Positions 46,996 to 56,648 of a stretch of 64,000 bases of DNA are shown here, one piece after another. Source of the DNA: Affinundibacterium fentianense. GTDB lineage: Bacteria > Pseudomonadota > Gammaproteobacteria > Burkholderiales > Burkholderiaceae_D. Made by a program: the position numbers and the translations under genes. Position 1 is the first letter of the stretch, and each line of letters starts with the position of its first letter. The stretch is from the NCBI RefSeq assembly GCF_018139545.1, contig NZ_JAGSPJ010000004.1:434001-498000 (forward strand). Direction: 5' to 3'. The notes under the pieces were generated by a model. The model searched no databases. It was given only the letters and a program-made list of their open reading frames with translations, and was not told the origin of the DNA.

Positions 46996-48489
46996 ATGTC
47001 TGAATCAAAACCACAAGAACTTGCCACCGCAACGGGTCCGTCTGAGCCATCTGAGAAAACGCCGGCAAAAAAACTTAGCCGTTTACAGCCAGGAATGATT
47101 GTGGATGGATATCAGTTGGAAGAAAAACTGCATATGGGGGGGATGGCAGCGTTATGGCGGATTACTGACCTGCAAAATCGCTATGTGCAGGCAGATGGGC
47201 AGTCTCCGGCGCTGATTATGAAGGTGCCATTGATGTTCAGTATTGATGATCCGACCGCGATTGTTGCCTTCGAAGTTGAGCAGATGATTATGCCCAAACT
47301 CAAGGGGCGGCATGTACCGAAATACTATGGCGCAGGTGATTTCGACACCCAACCGTTTATCGTGATGGAGCAAATCGGCGGCGTCTCGCTCCGCACACGC
47401 TTTGATGATGCCCCTTTGCCGCTCGAAGAAGTCGTGATGGTGGGAATACGTGTTGCTACCGCATTGCAAGATTTGCACCGTCAACATGTGATTCATTTGG
47501 ATTTAAAACCCTCCAATATTATGTTTCGTCCGGAAGGTGAAGCCGTCTTGATTGATTATGGATTGTCTCGGCACGATAAATTACCAGACTTATTGGGCGA
47601 AGAATTTCGCCTTCCGATGGGAACCGGACCTTATATCGCTCCTGAACAAGTATTGGGGATTAGAAACGAGCCACGTAGCGATCAGTTTTCCTTGGGTGTT
47701 TTGTTATATCACTTGGCGACTGGCGAAAGACCGTATGGCCATCCTACTTCTGTCTCTGGTCTGAAAAAACGCTTATACAGGGATCCTATTCCTCCACGTG
47801 CACATAATCCGGAGATACCAGATTGGCTGCAGGAAATCATTTTGCGCTGCCTTGAAGTTGATCCTGCCGCACGATTCGACACTGCTGCACAATTGGCGCT
47901 GATGTTGCAAAATCCATCGCAAGTACCCTTGACAGCGCGTGCAAAGAAAACGGGTCAAGATGGCTTCATGTCCGTCTTAAAGCGGCGTTTTCAAGCGGCT
48001 GGCGCCGAGCCATTCGCGCAATACAGCGTGTCAGACCAACTGTCGCAAGCGCCGATTATCATGGTCGCGTTACATTTAAGCGAGAGTAATACCGAATTGG
48101 CTGACGATATTCGGATGATCACGCGGCGGCTTTTACAGACTGAGCCAGGCGCTCGCCTTGCATGTGTCACGATCCGTAAGACGAGTCGAATAGGATTAGA
48201 CGATGGGATGGTACAAGGTGGACAAAATGTGCATGTGAAGCAATTAGTGGAATTGAAACATTGGGCACGCCCGTTGCAAGTGCGCAACGATAAAATTACC
48301 TTTCATGTATTAGAAGCGCATGATCCTGCTGCTGCAATTATCGACTACGCGCATAATAACAATGTCGATCAAATCATTATCGGCTCGCGCGGTAGTTCAA
48401 CCATACGCCGATACTTAGGTAGTGTTTCCGCGCAAGTGGTGGCAGAGGCTGAATGTACGGTGACGGTGGTTAAACAGCGACGCGAATAA
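46996..48489 (+). CDS. Fusion of Ser/Thr protein kinase and universal stress domain
   Basis: A 497-residue soluble protein. The Hanks-type kinase domain (about 35-310) has a glycine loop (LHMGGMAALW), a Lys in LIMKVPL, catalytic HLDLKPSNIMF and PEQVLG; the DFG metal motif reads DYG and the activation segment (RLPMGTGPYIAPEQ) is present. A UspA domain (about 345-495) follows with the ATP-binding signature G-x2-G-x9-G-S (SRGSSTIRRYLGSVS). Kinase and Usp proteins can both bind ATP; the pairing suggests stress-linked phosphorylation. It is encoded 4 bases after the metallophosphoesterase. Confidence 0.9.
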   Translation: MSESKPQELATATGPSEPSEKTPAKKLSRLQPGMIVDGYQLEEKLHMGGMAALWRITDLQNRYVQADGQSPALIMKVPLMFSIDDPTAIVAFEVEQMIMPKLKGRHVPKYYGAGDFDTQPFIVMEQIGGVSLRTRFDDAPLPLEEVVMVGIRVATALQDLHRQHVIHLDLKPSNIMFRPEGEAVLIDYGLSRHDKLPDLLGEEFRLPMGTGPYIAPEQVLGIRNEPRSDQFSLGVLLYHLATGERPYGHPTSVSGLKKRLYRDPIPPRAHNPEIPDWLQEIILRCLEVDPAARFDTAAQLALMLQNPSQVPLTARAKKTGQDGFMSVLKRRFQAAGAEPFAQYSVSDQLSQAPIIMVALHLSESNTELADDIRMITRRLLQTEPGARLACVTIRKTSRIGLDDGMVQGGQNVHVKQLVELKHWARPLQVRNDKITFHVLEAHDPAAAIIDYAHNNNVDQIIIGSRGSSTIRRYLGSVSAQVVAEAECTVTVVKQRRE

Positions 48490-48518
48490 TTTCCGTCACA
48501 TTCGGGGAAAATTCAGGC

Positions 48519-51500
48519 ATGCTCCATCGCATTCGATACATCTGTTCGCATCGTTCGATGGCCTCTTTGTCTCTGCAACTGTTGTTTGGAATCACGGTGT
48601 GTTCGAGCGCACTGATAGGTGCGTCGGCAGCAGCGTATTCTCCATCACCGACATTCGAGCCTGCTCTACTTTCATCTGGTTCTCAACGTGTTGATTCCCA
48701 TCATTGGAGCGCGATGGCAGATGTCGTGTTTCGCCATCTGTCGACACAACAAGGCTTACCCCAATTTAGTGCAACGGCTTTGGCCCAAGATGGAGAGGGA
48801 TTTATTTGGGTGGGTACGCAAGGCGGTTTAGCGCGCTGGGACGGCTACCGGTTCCGAAATTACCTGCCTATTCCGAACGATCCTCGTAGTCTACCCGACA
48901 ACTATGTTGTGTCACTTTATAGTGATCATAAAAGCCGACTTTGGGTTGGCACCAACGGTGGTGGTTTAGCCCGTTACGATTACCAAACGGATACGTTTGT
49001 GCGGATGCCACTGGGGAATAACGGTTTAAGTCACGTGACGGTCAATGCCATCGTTGGTGACGGCAAGAATGGACTTTGGTTGGCAACCCGTGGTGGGCTC
49101 AATCATTTTGATCCCGATACCGGACAGTTCCAGCATTATCGCTTTGACGCGAACGATCCAGAAAGCTTGCCTAGTGATTTTCTGCGTAATGTAGTGGTGG
49201 ATAGCACGGGGATGGTGTGGGTTGCGACCAGTCAAGGTCTGGTGAAATTTGATGTCCAAACACAGCGATTTACGCAAGTGCGTCTGCCAGTTGATTCCGC
49301 TAAAGTCCAAAGGATAGTGAGTATCGGACTGAGTTCAGACGGAAAGTTATGGATAGGGACTTTTGATACTGGCGTTTTCTATTTGGATACTGGACTGGCG
49401 CCACAAGCGCAAGTCATTAAGCGATTATTGGTCCCTAAGCCAGGCAGTAAAGAACTGGTTCCGAATACCGAAAACATCTATACCTTACGAGAAACTGCCC
49501 CAAATGAGATTTGGTTAGGCACCTATGGTAAAGGTGTATTGGTGGTGAACACACAGACTTTGGAGACGAAGCGGATCATGCATGAGCCGACCCGTCCGAG
49601 TAGTCTTGCCGATAATGCTGTGTGGTCGATTCTACGCGACCGTTCTGGTCTGATCTGGGTTGGAAGTCAACGTGGGCTGAGTATTCATGATCCTTCATCG
49701 AATGCTTTTGTGAGCGTGTTTGGCGGTGAAAATCGTTCACACGGCTTGGTCGGCACGGATTTCTTTTCTCTACATGGTTTTAAAAATGGCGATCTTTGGG
49801 CTGGGTCGCAAACTCACGGAATCGGTATTCTCGAGACCGGCGCGCGAAATTTCAAGATGATAGAGCCAGACGAAGCGCGTCTACAAAATGCTTTACCGCA
49901 AGGCGCGATATTTACGATATACCCGACGCGGGATGGCCAAGTTTATATTGGGTCGGATAAAGGCTTGTATGTCAATGATGGTCGTTCAAGCAAAGTGTCG
50001 CACTTAAAATTAAGTCCACGCAATCCAGTTTTGCGGGTCGCCACGCTCTTGCAAGTAGACGATAACTTGTTAATAGGTGGGCCCGAAGGTTTGTGGCAAA
50101 AGGATTTGCAAGCCAAACAAAGCGATCAAGCAACCCAGCCTGAATGGACTAAACCGATTTCGAATAAATTTATCACCGACTTACAGTTAGCGCCGGATGG
50201 TGCAATTTGGGTCGCAAGTCTGCAAGATGGTTTGTTCCGTTACGACCCGAAGAGTGGTCAGCTACTCAATTTGAAACCCAACCCTCAGGATAAATTGAGT
50301 TTGACGCACCGCAATGTATCGAGTATTTTTTTTGATAGTCGAGGTTGGTTATGGGTTGCGACGCAAGGAGGCGGCTTGGACCTCATGCGCAGACCTGATG
50401 GGCGTGCGCCTTTTGAATTTAAACATTTTGGGAAGGCCGAAAAAATCCCGAACGAACTGGTGAATAAGGTTCTTGAAGATCAGTATGGGGATATCTGGGC
50501 CAGTACAGATGAAGGCTTTGCGCGAATTCAAGCGAAAACACTAGCGGTGGATGCCTTTGTGGAATCCGATGGCGTTGCCATTACGGGTTATTGGAGTAAC
50601 TCGGGTGGCCGTCTAGTCACCGGCGAGTTGGCATTTGGTGGTGTCGGTGGTTTTACCGTGGTACGTCCAGAATTAGTCAAACCGTATTCGTATCGACCGC
50701 CCGTCGTTGTCACTAATATTCAATTAGGAGGCAAGCCACTTGCTGCTAACCATGTCGGTTTTGTCGGCGCAGGTGCACGTCCGATAGTTATTCAGCCTGA
50801 TGCAAATAGCATTATTGTTGAATTCGCTGCTTTGGATTATTCCGCGCCAGAAAGGAATCGATACGCGTATCGTTTGGTTGGTTACGATAAAGACTGGGTG
50901 GAAACCGACTACAGTCGTCGCCTTGCTGCTTATACCAACTTACCACCGGGTGAATATCGTTTGCTGCTACGTGGTTCAAACCGCAATGGAAGTTGGAGTG
51001 AAGAGCACTTGAGTATGCAAATCCGTGTGCTCCCAGCTTGGTTCCAAACTTGGTGGGCTTATACCCTCTATGTATTGCTATTCGCACTGCTATTTTTTGG
51101 ATTGGTGCGGTGGCGTTTGTGGCGTTTGAGTAAAGCAAATCGAACTTTGGAATTGGTTGTGCAAGAACGTACGCGCGAACTAGAGTTGTCGCGACGTATG
51201 CTGGAAGAACAAAGTTTGACGGATCATTTAACTGGGCTGCGTAACCGTCGGTATTTGAATTTGGGAATCGCAGCGGATATCGCTCAAGTTAATCGCGCCT
51301 ACCAAGATTTAAGTCCACATGAAATTAATCGTGCACAGTTAAATATCGATATCGTTTTCATGATGGTCGATATCGATTATTTCAAATCGGTTAATGATGA
51401 ATTTGGACATGCCGCAGGTGATCAAGTATTGATACAAACGACCGCGATTTTGCGCGAGGCCGTGCGTGATACAGATACGATCATTCGGTGGGGTGGCGAA

Positions 51501-51908
51501 GAATTCTTAATCGTTGCGCGGCAAGCCAATTATTTGGAAGCTGAGGTTTTAGCCGAACGTATTCGGGTGCGCATCGCGGAGCATCCGTTCTCCTTACCTG
51601 ATGGCAAGCATCTGCATAGAACCTGTTCAATCGGTTTGACTACGTATCCTTTTATTCCAACTTCTGTCGATGCATTTAGTTGGGAGCAAGTCGTTGATAT
51701 CGCTGATCAATGTTTATATGCAGCCAAACATGGTGGACGTAATGCTTGGGTCGCCTTATTTTTGCTGGGGAACTACTATAGTCGCGGACACATCACTAAT
51801 CTGGCACAGGAAGTGGAAGATCAAATTGCACAAGGCCACATCGTCGTCAAAACTTCGTTGCCTCCTGACTCCAAGTTGGATTGGTCGCATGGGCGCGATA
51901 AGCTCTAA
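48519..51908 (+). CDS. Beta-propeller sensor diguanylate cyclase
   Basis: A 1129-residue membrane protein. After an N-terminal signal or anchor (SLSLQLLFGITVCSSALIGASAAA) come about 14 two-component-regulator propeller repeats (GLWLATRGGLNHFDPD, LIWVGSQRGLSIHDP, GWLWVATQGGGLDLM) making two periplasmic propellers, a Y_Y_Y domain (about 770-835), one membrane helix (about 845-865), a short coiled coil and a GGDEF domain with active GGEEF and an RDTD inhibitory site. It should make c-di-GMP in response to a periplasmic ligand. Same sensor layout as hybrid two-component receptors of Bacteroidetes, but with a GGDEF output. Starts 29 bases after the kinase-Usp gene. Confidence 0.93.
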   Translation: MLHRIRYICSHRSMASLSLQLLFGITVCSSALIGASAAAYSPSPTFEPALLSSGSQRVDSHHWSAMADVVFRHLSTQQGLPQFSATALAQDGEGFIWVGTQGGLARWDGYRFRNYLPIPNDPRSLPDNYVVSLYSDHKSRLWVGTNGGGLARYDYQTDTFVRMPLGNNGLSHVTVNAIVGDGKNGLWLATRGGLNHFDPDTGQFQHYRFDANDPESLPSDFLRNVVVDSTGMVWVATSQGLVKFDVQTQRFTQVRLPVDSAKVQRIVSIGLSSDGKLWIGTFDTGVFYLDTGLAPQAQVIKRLLVPKPGSKELVPNTENIYTLRETAPNEIWLGTYGKGVLVVNTQTLETKRIMHEPTRPSSLADNAVWSILRDRSGLIWVGSQRGLSIHDPSSNAFVSVFGGENRSHGLVGTDFFSLHGFKNGDLWAGSQTHGIGILETGARNFKMIEPDEARLQNALPQGAIFTIYPTRDGQVYIGSDKGLYVNDGRSSKVSHLKLSPRNPVLRVATLLQVDDNLLIGGPEGLWQKDLQAKQSDQATQPEWTKPISNKFITDLQLAPDGAIWVASLQDGLFRYDPKSGQLLNLKPNPQDKLSLTHRNVSSIFFDSRGWLWVATQGGGLDLMRRPDGRAPFEFKHFGKAEKIPNELVNKVLEDQYGDIWASTDEGFARIQAKTLAVDAFVESDGVAITGYWSNSGGRLVTGELAFGGVGGFTVVRPELVKPYSYRPPVVVTNIQLGGKPLAANHVGFVGAGARPIVIQPDANSIIVEFAALDYSAPERNRYAYRLVGYDKDWVETDYSRRLAAYTNLPPGEYRLLLRGSNRNGSWSEEHLSMQIRVLPAWFQTWWAYTLYVLLFALLFFGLVRWRLWRLSKANRTLELVVQERTRELELSRRMLEEQSLTDHLTGLRNRRYLNLGIAADIAQVNRAYQDLSPHEINRAQLNIDIVFMMVDIDYFKSVNDEFGHAAGDQVLIQTTAILREAVRDTDTIIRWGGEEFLIVARQANYLEAEVLAERIRVRIAEHPFSLPDGKHLHRTCSIGLTTYPFIPTSVDAFSWEQVVDIADQCLYAAKHGGRNAWVALFLLGNYYSRGHITNLAQEVEDQIAQGHIVVKTSLPPDSKLDWSHGRDKL

Positions 51909-52115
51909 GTTCAATGGTTTTGAACCGTAATCTGGAACTTGATACAAAAAAATGAATCTCAAGCTCATGGCTCCTCACGGTAAAATGCGGTGCTGAGTTT
52001 GTAAAATTCCCCCGATAGACTTTATCTAAAATTCGCATGAGCTGGGTCTTGTGTTGAAATTTTCAATTTGACGAATGACCAATAATCAATAACCAATAAA
52101 TATTTCAGGAGCAAT

Positions 52116-53744
52116 ATGAAAAAAACTAACGTCTTAAGTGTCTTAGCTTTCAGTTTGGCAGTAGCCTTCCCAATTCACGCAGCGGTGAAGACGCAACATG
52201 GAAAATCAGTACCAGTAGTTGAGGAAGCCCCGTTACGTGCCCACCTTGCCCTCCTCTCCTCTGATGTCTTTGAAGGACGTGGTACCGGACAACGAGGCGG
52301 TGATTTGACGGTGCAATACTTGGAAAGTCAGTCGCAGGTTCTCGGCCTTAAGCCAGGAAACGGTAATAGCTATCGTCAACTAGTGAAAATTGCAGGCGTT
52401 CGAGCCTTGCCACAACAAAGCAGTTTGCAATTGATCGCCGGTGGAGCACCGTTGTCGATCGAGTTTGGTAAGGACTGGGTTTGGGCACCAGGTGACGTCC
52501 AGTCAACGCATCAATTCGATACGGATATCGTTTTTGTTGGCTATGGAATTAGTGCACCAGAAGAAAAATGGGATGACTATAAAGGCCAAGACGTGCGTGG
52601 CAAACTTTTGGTAATGATGGTGAATGATCCCCAACCAACCGCAGAAGATGCCCTTCGTTTTGGTGGAAAAGCACTGACATACTACGGACGTTGGACATAT
52701 AAATATGAAGAGGCAAAACGGCGTGGCGCCGCTGGTGTCCTTTTAATTCATACGGATGCGTCAGCCAGCTACGGTTGGGCAGTTGTAAAAAATGGTGGAA
52801 CTGTTGAAAAGTTTCAATTACAAGGCGCAGCTTTAGGAACCGGTTTGCAAGGTTGGATGACCGAAGATACCGCACGTAAATTATTTGCTGGTGCTGGCCA
52901 AGATCTCGATCAATTGCGTGCTGCTGCTGAGCGTAAAGACTTTAAACCTGTCACGCTAGCTGCCAAATTGAGCGGAGAAGCGAAAGCCGAAATTCGGACG
53001 GTTGATCAATATAATGTCGCAGCCGTGGTACCTGGTACAGATCCCAAATTGAAAGAAGAAGTCGTGATCTATAGTGCGCACTGGGATCATCTTGGTAAAC
53101 AGGGCACAGATAGCGACAACATTTACAATGGCGCGGTCGATAACGGTTCGGGCACGGCCGCTTTGTTAGCGATGGCAAAAGCAGCGGTACAGGCACCAGC
53201 GAAACGCAGCCAAATGTTCCTGTGGGTCGCTGCCGAAGAGCAAGGTTTGTTAGGAAGCGCGCTGTATGCAGCGCAGCCTTTGTGGAGCGCGAACAAGACC
53301 GCTGCCAATCTGAATCTCGACAGTCTGAACTTCATTGGATTAACTCGAGATATCAGCACGCCTGGCAGTGAACGTACCGAATTAGGCGAAATCGCTGCGA
53401 AAGTTGCAAAGCAAATGGGCTTGGTGATTGCACAGCCAGTACCCGATTTGAATGGCGGTTATTTCCGTAGCGATCATTTCAGTTTCGCCAAGGCTGGGAT
53501 TCCAGCCTTCTCTATCGGTGGTGGAAAAGACTACATCAAAGATCCCGAAGGTGCGAAAGAAAAAGCCAAGGCCTACGGCAAACGCTACCATCAAGTCAGT
53601 GATGAATTTGATCCAACTTGGGATTTTTCCGGCATGGTACAACAAGCCCAATTCACTTTGAATTTAGGTCGAGCTGTCGCCGATGCACCAAAGATGCCGG
53701 CATGGAAAGCGGGCGACCCACTAGGTAAAGTCCGCGCACAATAG
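52116..53744 (+). CDS. M28 family metallo-exopeptidase
   Basis: A 542-residue secreted zinc aminopeptidase with a signal peptide ending IHA. A PA-type insert (about 130-260) lies between the two parts of the catalytic domain. Zinc and catalytic residues are seen in SAHWDHLG (His, Asp), YNGAVDNGSG (Asp), AAEEQGLLGS (Glu pair), LNLDSLN (Asp) and FRSDHFSFAKAGIPAF (His). AGGAG precedes the ATG by six bases. It has its own terminator. With the S46 and second M28 enzyme it suits peptide scavenging in the periplasm. Confidence 0.92.
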   Translation: MKKTNVLSVLAFSLAVAFPIHAAVKTQHGKSVPVVEEAPLRAHLALLSSDVFEGRGTGQRGGDLTVQYLESQSQVLGLKPGNGNSYRQLVKIAGVRALPQQSSLQLIAGGAPLSIEFGKDWVWAPGDVQSTHQFDTDIVFVGYGISAPEEKWDDYKGQDVRGKLLVMMVNDPQPTAEDALRFGGKALTYYGRWTYKYEEAKRRGAAGVLLIHTDASASYGWAVVKNGGTVEKFQLQGAALGTGLQGWMTEDTARKLFAGAGQDLDQLRAAAERKDFKPVTLAAKLSGEAKAEIRTVDQYNVAAVVPGTDPKLKEEVVIYSAHWDHLGKQGTDSDNIYNGAVDNGSGTAALLAMAKAAVQAPAKRSQMFLWVAAEEQGLLGSALYAAQPLWSANKTAANLNLDSLNFIGLTRDISTPGSERTELGEIAAKVAKQMGLVIAQPVPDLNGGYFRSDHFSFAKAGIPAFSIGGGKDYIKDPEGAKEKAKAYGKRYHQVSDEFDPTWDFSGMVQQAQFTLNLGRAVADAPKMPAWKAGDPLGKVRAQ

Positions 53745-53760
53745 GAAAGTCTGATCAGTA

Positions 53761-53799
53761 AAGCATGAGGTGTTACAACCTCATGCTTTTGTTTTTTTT
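53761..53799 (+). terminator. Intrinsic terminator of the M28 peptidase gene
   Basis: AAGCATGAGGT (53761-53771) / ACCTCATGCTT (53778-53788), then TTG and a run of T; 17 bases after the stop codon. Confidence 0.9.
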
Positions 53800-53848
53800 G
53801 AGCGACTTATTTTCAATCACGTAGTTAAATAGGCACCTGAAAACCATT

Positions 53849-54262
53849 ATGTCGGAAGTGAATACACGACCCAGCGAACTTGTGCTCTTACAAAGAGTGC
53901 GGAATCAATTGATCGATTATCTAGAAATTGCTGCATCTTTCCAAGCGCAGCAAGATTTTCAAACACAAGCACCAGAGACTGATGTTGCGACCGAAGTATT
54001 GGAACAATGGGCAGATTGGGTGAGTCCTGATTGGCGAGAAGAATTAAGAACTCCGACGTTTTCAGAACAAGAAAGAACGGCCATTGGGCAGTATCAATTG
54101 ATTTGGGAACAGACTCATAATAATCTGGTCCGCCCTTTACCTGCATTGGTTTATATACACCTAGCGCCTGCTTGGCAAGAATTGCGTGTCGCCGCAGAGC
54201 GCTGTTTGGCCGTGTTCATGGTGCGTGGGAAGTTATCCGATATGGAAGAAGCGACAACGTAG
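53849..54262 (+). CDS. Hypothetical soluble protein
   Basis: I do not recognise this 137-residue acidic, mainly helical protein (many Glu, Gln, Leu and Trp; no signal or membrane segment). ATG 60 bases after a terminator, so it is transcribed from its own promoter. Its stop faces the creC stop across about 100 bases that hold no hairpin. No function can be given. Confidence 0.55.
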   Translation: MSEVNTRPSELVLLQRVRNQLIDYLEIAASFQAQQDFQTQAPETDVATEVLEQWADWVSPDWREELRTPTFSEQERTAIGQYQLIWEQTHNNLVRPLPALVYIHLAPAWQELRVAAERCLAVFMVRGKLSDMEEATT

Positions 54263-54358
54263 AGTGTTGCGACTTGCGACAGCGGTGAAATTTGAATCAG
54301 CAACGCATGAAAATGGTTCGAATTCTTTGAGATGACTGATTGAAATGAACCCAATACA

Positions 54359-55807
54359 CTATTTTAGGTTCTCCAAGCTTAAGCATAGCCTTACTCTCAC
54401 GCCTCGTTGGGGTAAATTCTCTAAATGCACTTCACCCCCATGCAGGCTAATCACTTCCCGTACAAATGGCAATCCTAACCCCGTACTCTTAGCAGCATCC
54501 GCTCTTGGAAGAGAGTAAAACCGATCAAAGATTTTGTCGATCGCGTAGGCAGGAATGCCGCTGCCTTGGTCATCGATATTTAAGATGAGATAATTTTGCT
54601 CGACTTGCTGATGCAAGTGCAAGTGCCCGCCGTGTGGGCTAAATGCGATGGCGTTATCAATGAGATTGCCTAGGGCTTGGCGCAATAAAAGTGGATCGCC
54701 CAGCAGAGTTTGAGTCCGTACTTCAAATTGAATACCTAGATTTTTGCTGGCGATCGCATCGCTAAAATCAAGTAAAACCTGATCCAGTAAATCAACGATA
54801 TCAATCCGGACAACTTGGCTGAGTTGTTGCTGCTTTTCGACTTTGATCAAAGCTAAGAGTTTCTCAATTAATTGTTTTTGGCGCTGATTTTGTTCAATGA
54901 TATTGTTGAGAAACTTGGCGCGCTCAGTCGAGGGTAAATTTTCGCGAAGCAACTCAGCTGATCCTTGAATCGCCGCAATCGGACTTTTTAATTCATGCGC
55001 TAAAGTATGCATGAGGGTTTCTACATATTCTTTCCCTTCGAGTTTGTGCCGCATACTGTCTAAAGCTCGTCCTAAGTCAGCAATTTCATTGTTGCCGAGA
55101 TCAGGTAGACTGACTTTCTCGTCGTTCTCGACCGCATGCGCGTACGTCTTGAGTTTTTGCAGAGCGCGATTCAACCACCATGAAAATCCTATTCCGATGA
55201 TGAGAGAGGCAAATAGCAACCAAAAGCTACGCTGTAGGATTTTTTGCTGACTCCGTTCGATAAACGGGCGGATGGTCGAAGTCGCTTTCGCTACGGTTAG
55301 TACGCCGATGATTTTACGGGTTTGGCCATCTTGGTTGTTGTCGATAATCGGTGCCGCAACGTGCATCACCGTGCTGTCTTCGTCATTCGGATCAATCCGC
55401 GTACTACGTGCGCCGTACTTGCCTTGCAGCGTTAAGTAGACGTCGTTCCAACGTGAAAAATTTTTGCCGAGATCTTTTTGTTCTGTATCAAAAATCACGA
55501 TACCTTTGGCATCGGTGATATACACGCGATAATCGAGACTGGCTTTGCGTACCCCACTAATTTTCACATCGACGCTACGCTGCGCGTAATTTTGCATGCG
55601 TTGTAAAATAGCGGCATGCTGAAGGTCTCCGTGCTTGACGTCTTCCGCCACTAATTGCGCTAGCAACTGTGCCGTGTCGACTAGTGCATCTTCTAAACTT
55701 GCGCGTACCCCTGGCTTGACTTCGGCGACGAAAACATTCAGCACAAACCAAGCTGCTAATCCCAAAATTAGGAAATAACTTAGCAATATCCGTAGGCCGA
55801 TTTTCAT
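54359..55807 (-). CDS. creC: Sensor histidine kinase CreC
   Basis: A 482-residue membrane kinase closely matching E. coli CreC from its N-terminus on (MKIGLRILLSYFLILGLAAWFVLNVF anchor, then EVKPGVR, KISGVRKA, DYRVYITDAKG, SRWNDVYLTLQGKYGARST and MHVAAPI). A periplasmic Cache-like domain (about 30-185) is followed by a second membrane helix, HAMP, HisKA with phospho-accepting His in LAHELKSPI, and an ATPase domain with N-box NLIDNAIAF and G-box DDQGSGI. CreBC responds to carbon source and, in pseudomonads and aeromonads, to beta-lactam stress. Starts 20 bases after creB. The usual downstream creD is absent. Confidence 0.93.
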   Translation of the reverse strand: MKIGLRILLSYFLILGLAAWFVLNVFVAEVKPGVRASLEDALVDTAQLLAQLVAEDVKHGDLQHAAILQRMQNYAQRSVDVKISGVRKASLDYRVYITDAKGIVIFDTEQKDLGKNFSRWNDVYLTLQGKYGARSTRIDPNDEDSTVMHVAAPIIDNNQDGQTRKIIGVLTVAKATSTIRPFIERSQQKILQRSFWLLFASLIIGIGFSWWLNRALQKLKTYAHAVENDEKVSLPDLGNNEIADLGRALDSMRHKLEGKEYVETLMHTLAHELKSPIAAIQGSAELLRENLPSTERAKFLNNIIEQNQRQKQLIEKLLALIKVEKQQQLSQVVRIDIVDLLDQVLLDFSDAIASKNLGIQFEVRTQTLLGDPLLLRQALGNLIDNAIAFSPHGGHLHLHQQVEQNYLILNIDDQGSGIPAYAIDKIFDRFYSLPRADAAKSTGLGLPFVREVISLHGGEVHLENLPQRGVRVRLCLSLENLK

Positions 55808-55827
55808 ATGGCGTCGATTCTCAGCGG

Positions 55828-56523
55828 CTAATTGACAGCGATGCTGTAGCCCATGCCTCGATGGGTTTCGATCGGTTCGTCCTGATCATTAATGAGTTTT
55901 AGTTTTGCTCGTAACGATTTGATGTGGGTATCGACCGTGCGATCCATGGTGTTGCTGGCATTTGTCCAGACGATGTCCATTAATTGTGCCCGCGAAAAAA
56001 GTAGGCCCGGGCGCTCTATCAGAGTCTTAAGCAATAAATATTCGTAACGGGTGAGTTGTAGAATCTGGCCAAAATATAGTATTCGTCCTTCTTCCGCCCG
56101 CAATTCGAAGCGCTCAGGAACTTCCTCTGTTTTTGATTGGAGATGGGCGGGTAAAAGTTGACGACGTAATACCGCACGTACCCGTGCCACCACCTCGCGC
56201 GGTGAAAAAGGTTTGCTAACGTAGTCGTCTGCACCAATTTCTAAACCGACGATGCGATCGATTTCATCGTTGCGAGCCGTTAAAAAAATAATCGGGATAT
56301 CCGAAAAGCTGCGTAGTTGTCGGCATACTTCAAATCCATTTAAATCGGGCAAGCCAACATCGAGCACGATCAAGGCGATTTCGTGCGGGCTCGATTGCAC
56401 AAGATCGATTGCTGCTTGTCCTAGGCTCAGGTGACGTGGGTGAAAGCCATCCGTTGCTAGGGCATAACTTAAATTGTCAGCAATCGCGATCTCATCTTCA
56501 ACGATCAAAATAGTTTGTGGCAT
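55828..56523 (-). CDS. creB: Response regulator CreB (OmpR family)
   Basis: A 231-residue OmpR/PhoB-type regulator: receiver domain (about 1-120) with acidic EDE pocket, phospho-acceptor Asp in IVLDVGLPDLNGFEV, and a winged-helix DNA-binding domain (about 130-228; LTRYEYLLLKTLIERPG ... VDTHIKSLRAKL ... RGMGYSI). It precedes creC in the same direction. CreB binds paired TTCAC motifs; I found none in the adjoining gaps. Confidence 0.93.
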   Translation of the reverse strand: MPQTILIVEDEIAIADNLSYALATDGFHPRHLSLGQAAIDLVQSSPHEIALIVLDVGLPDLNGFEVCRQLRSFSDIPIIFLTARNDEIDRIVGLEIGADDYVSKPFSPREVVARVRAVLRRQLLPAHLQSKTEEVPERFELRAEEGRILYFGQILQLTRYEYLLLKTLIERPGLLFSRAQLMDIVWTNASNTMDRTVDTHIKSLRAKLKLINDQDEPIETHRGMGYSIAVN

Positions 56524-56648
56524 AAGCGGATCAGCATGTTTCGAACGAAGAGTGGCATCTTAGCAGATTCAACCGCAACGGCAGGTCAAAAAAACGCTTG
56601 GTAGATCTGCGCTGGTTTTATCGCGACGGTCGGATTGTCGCGATACGT

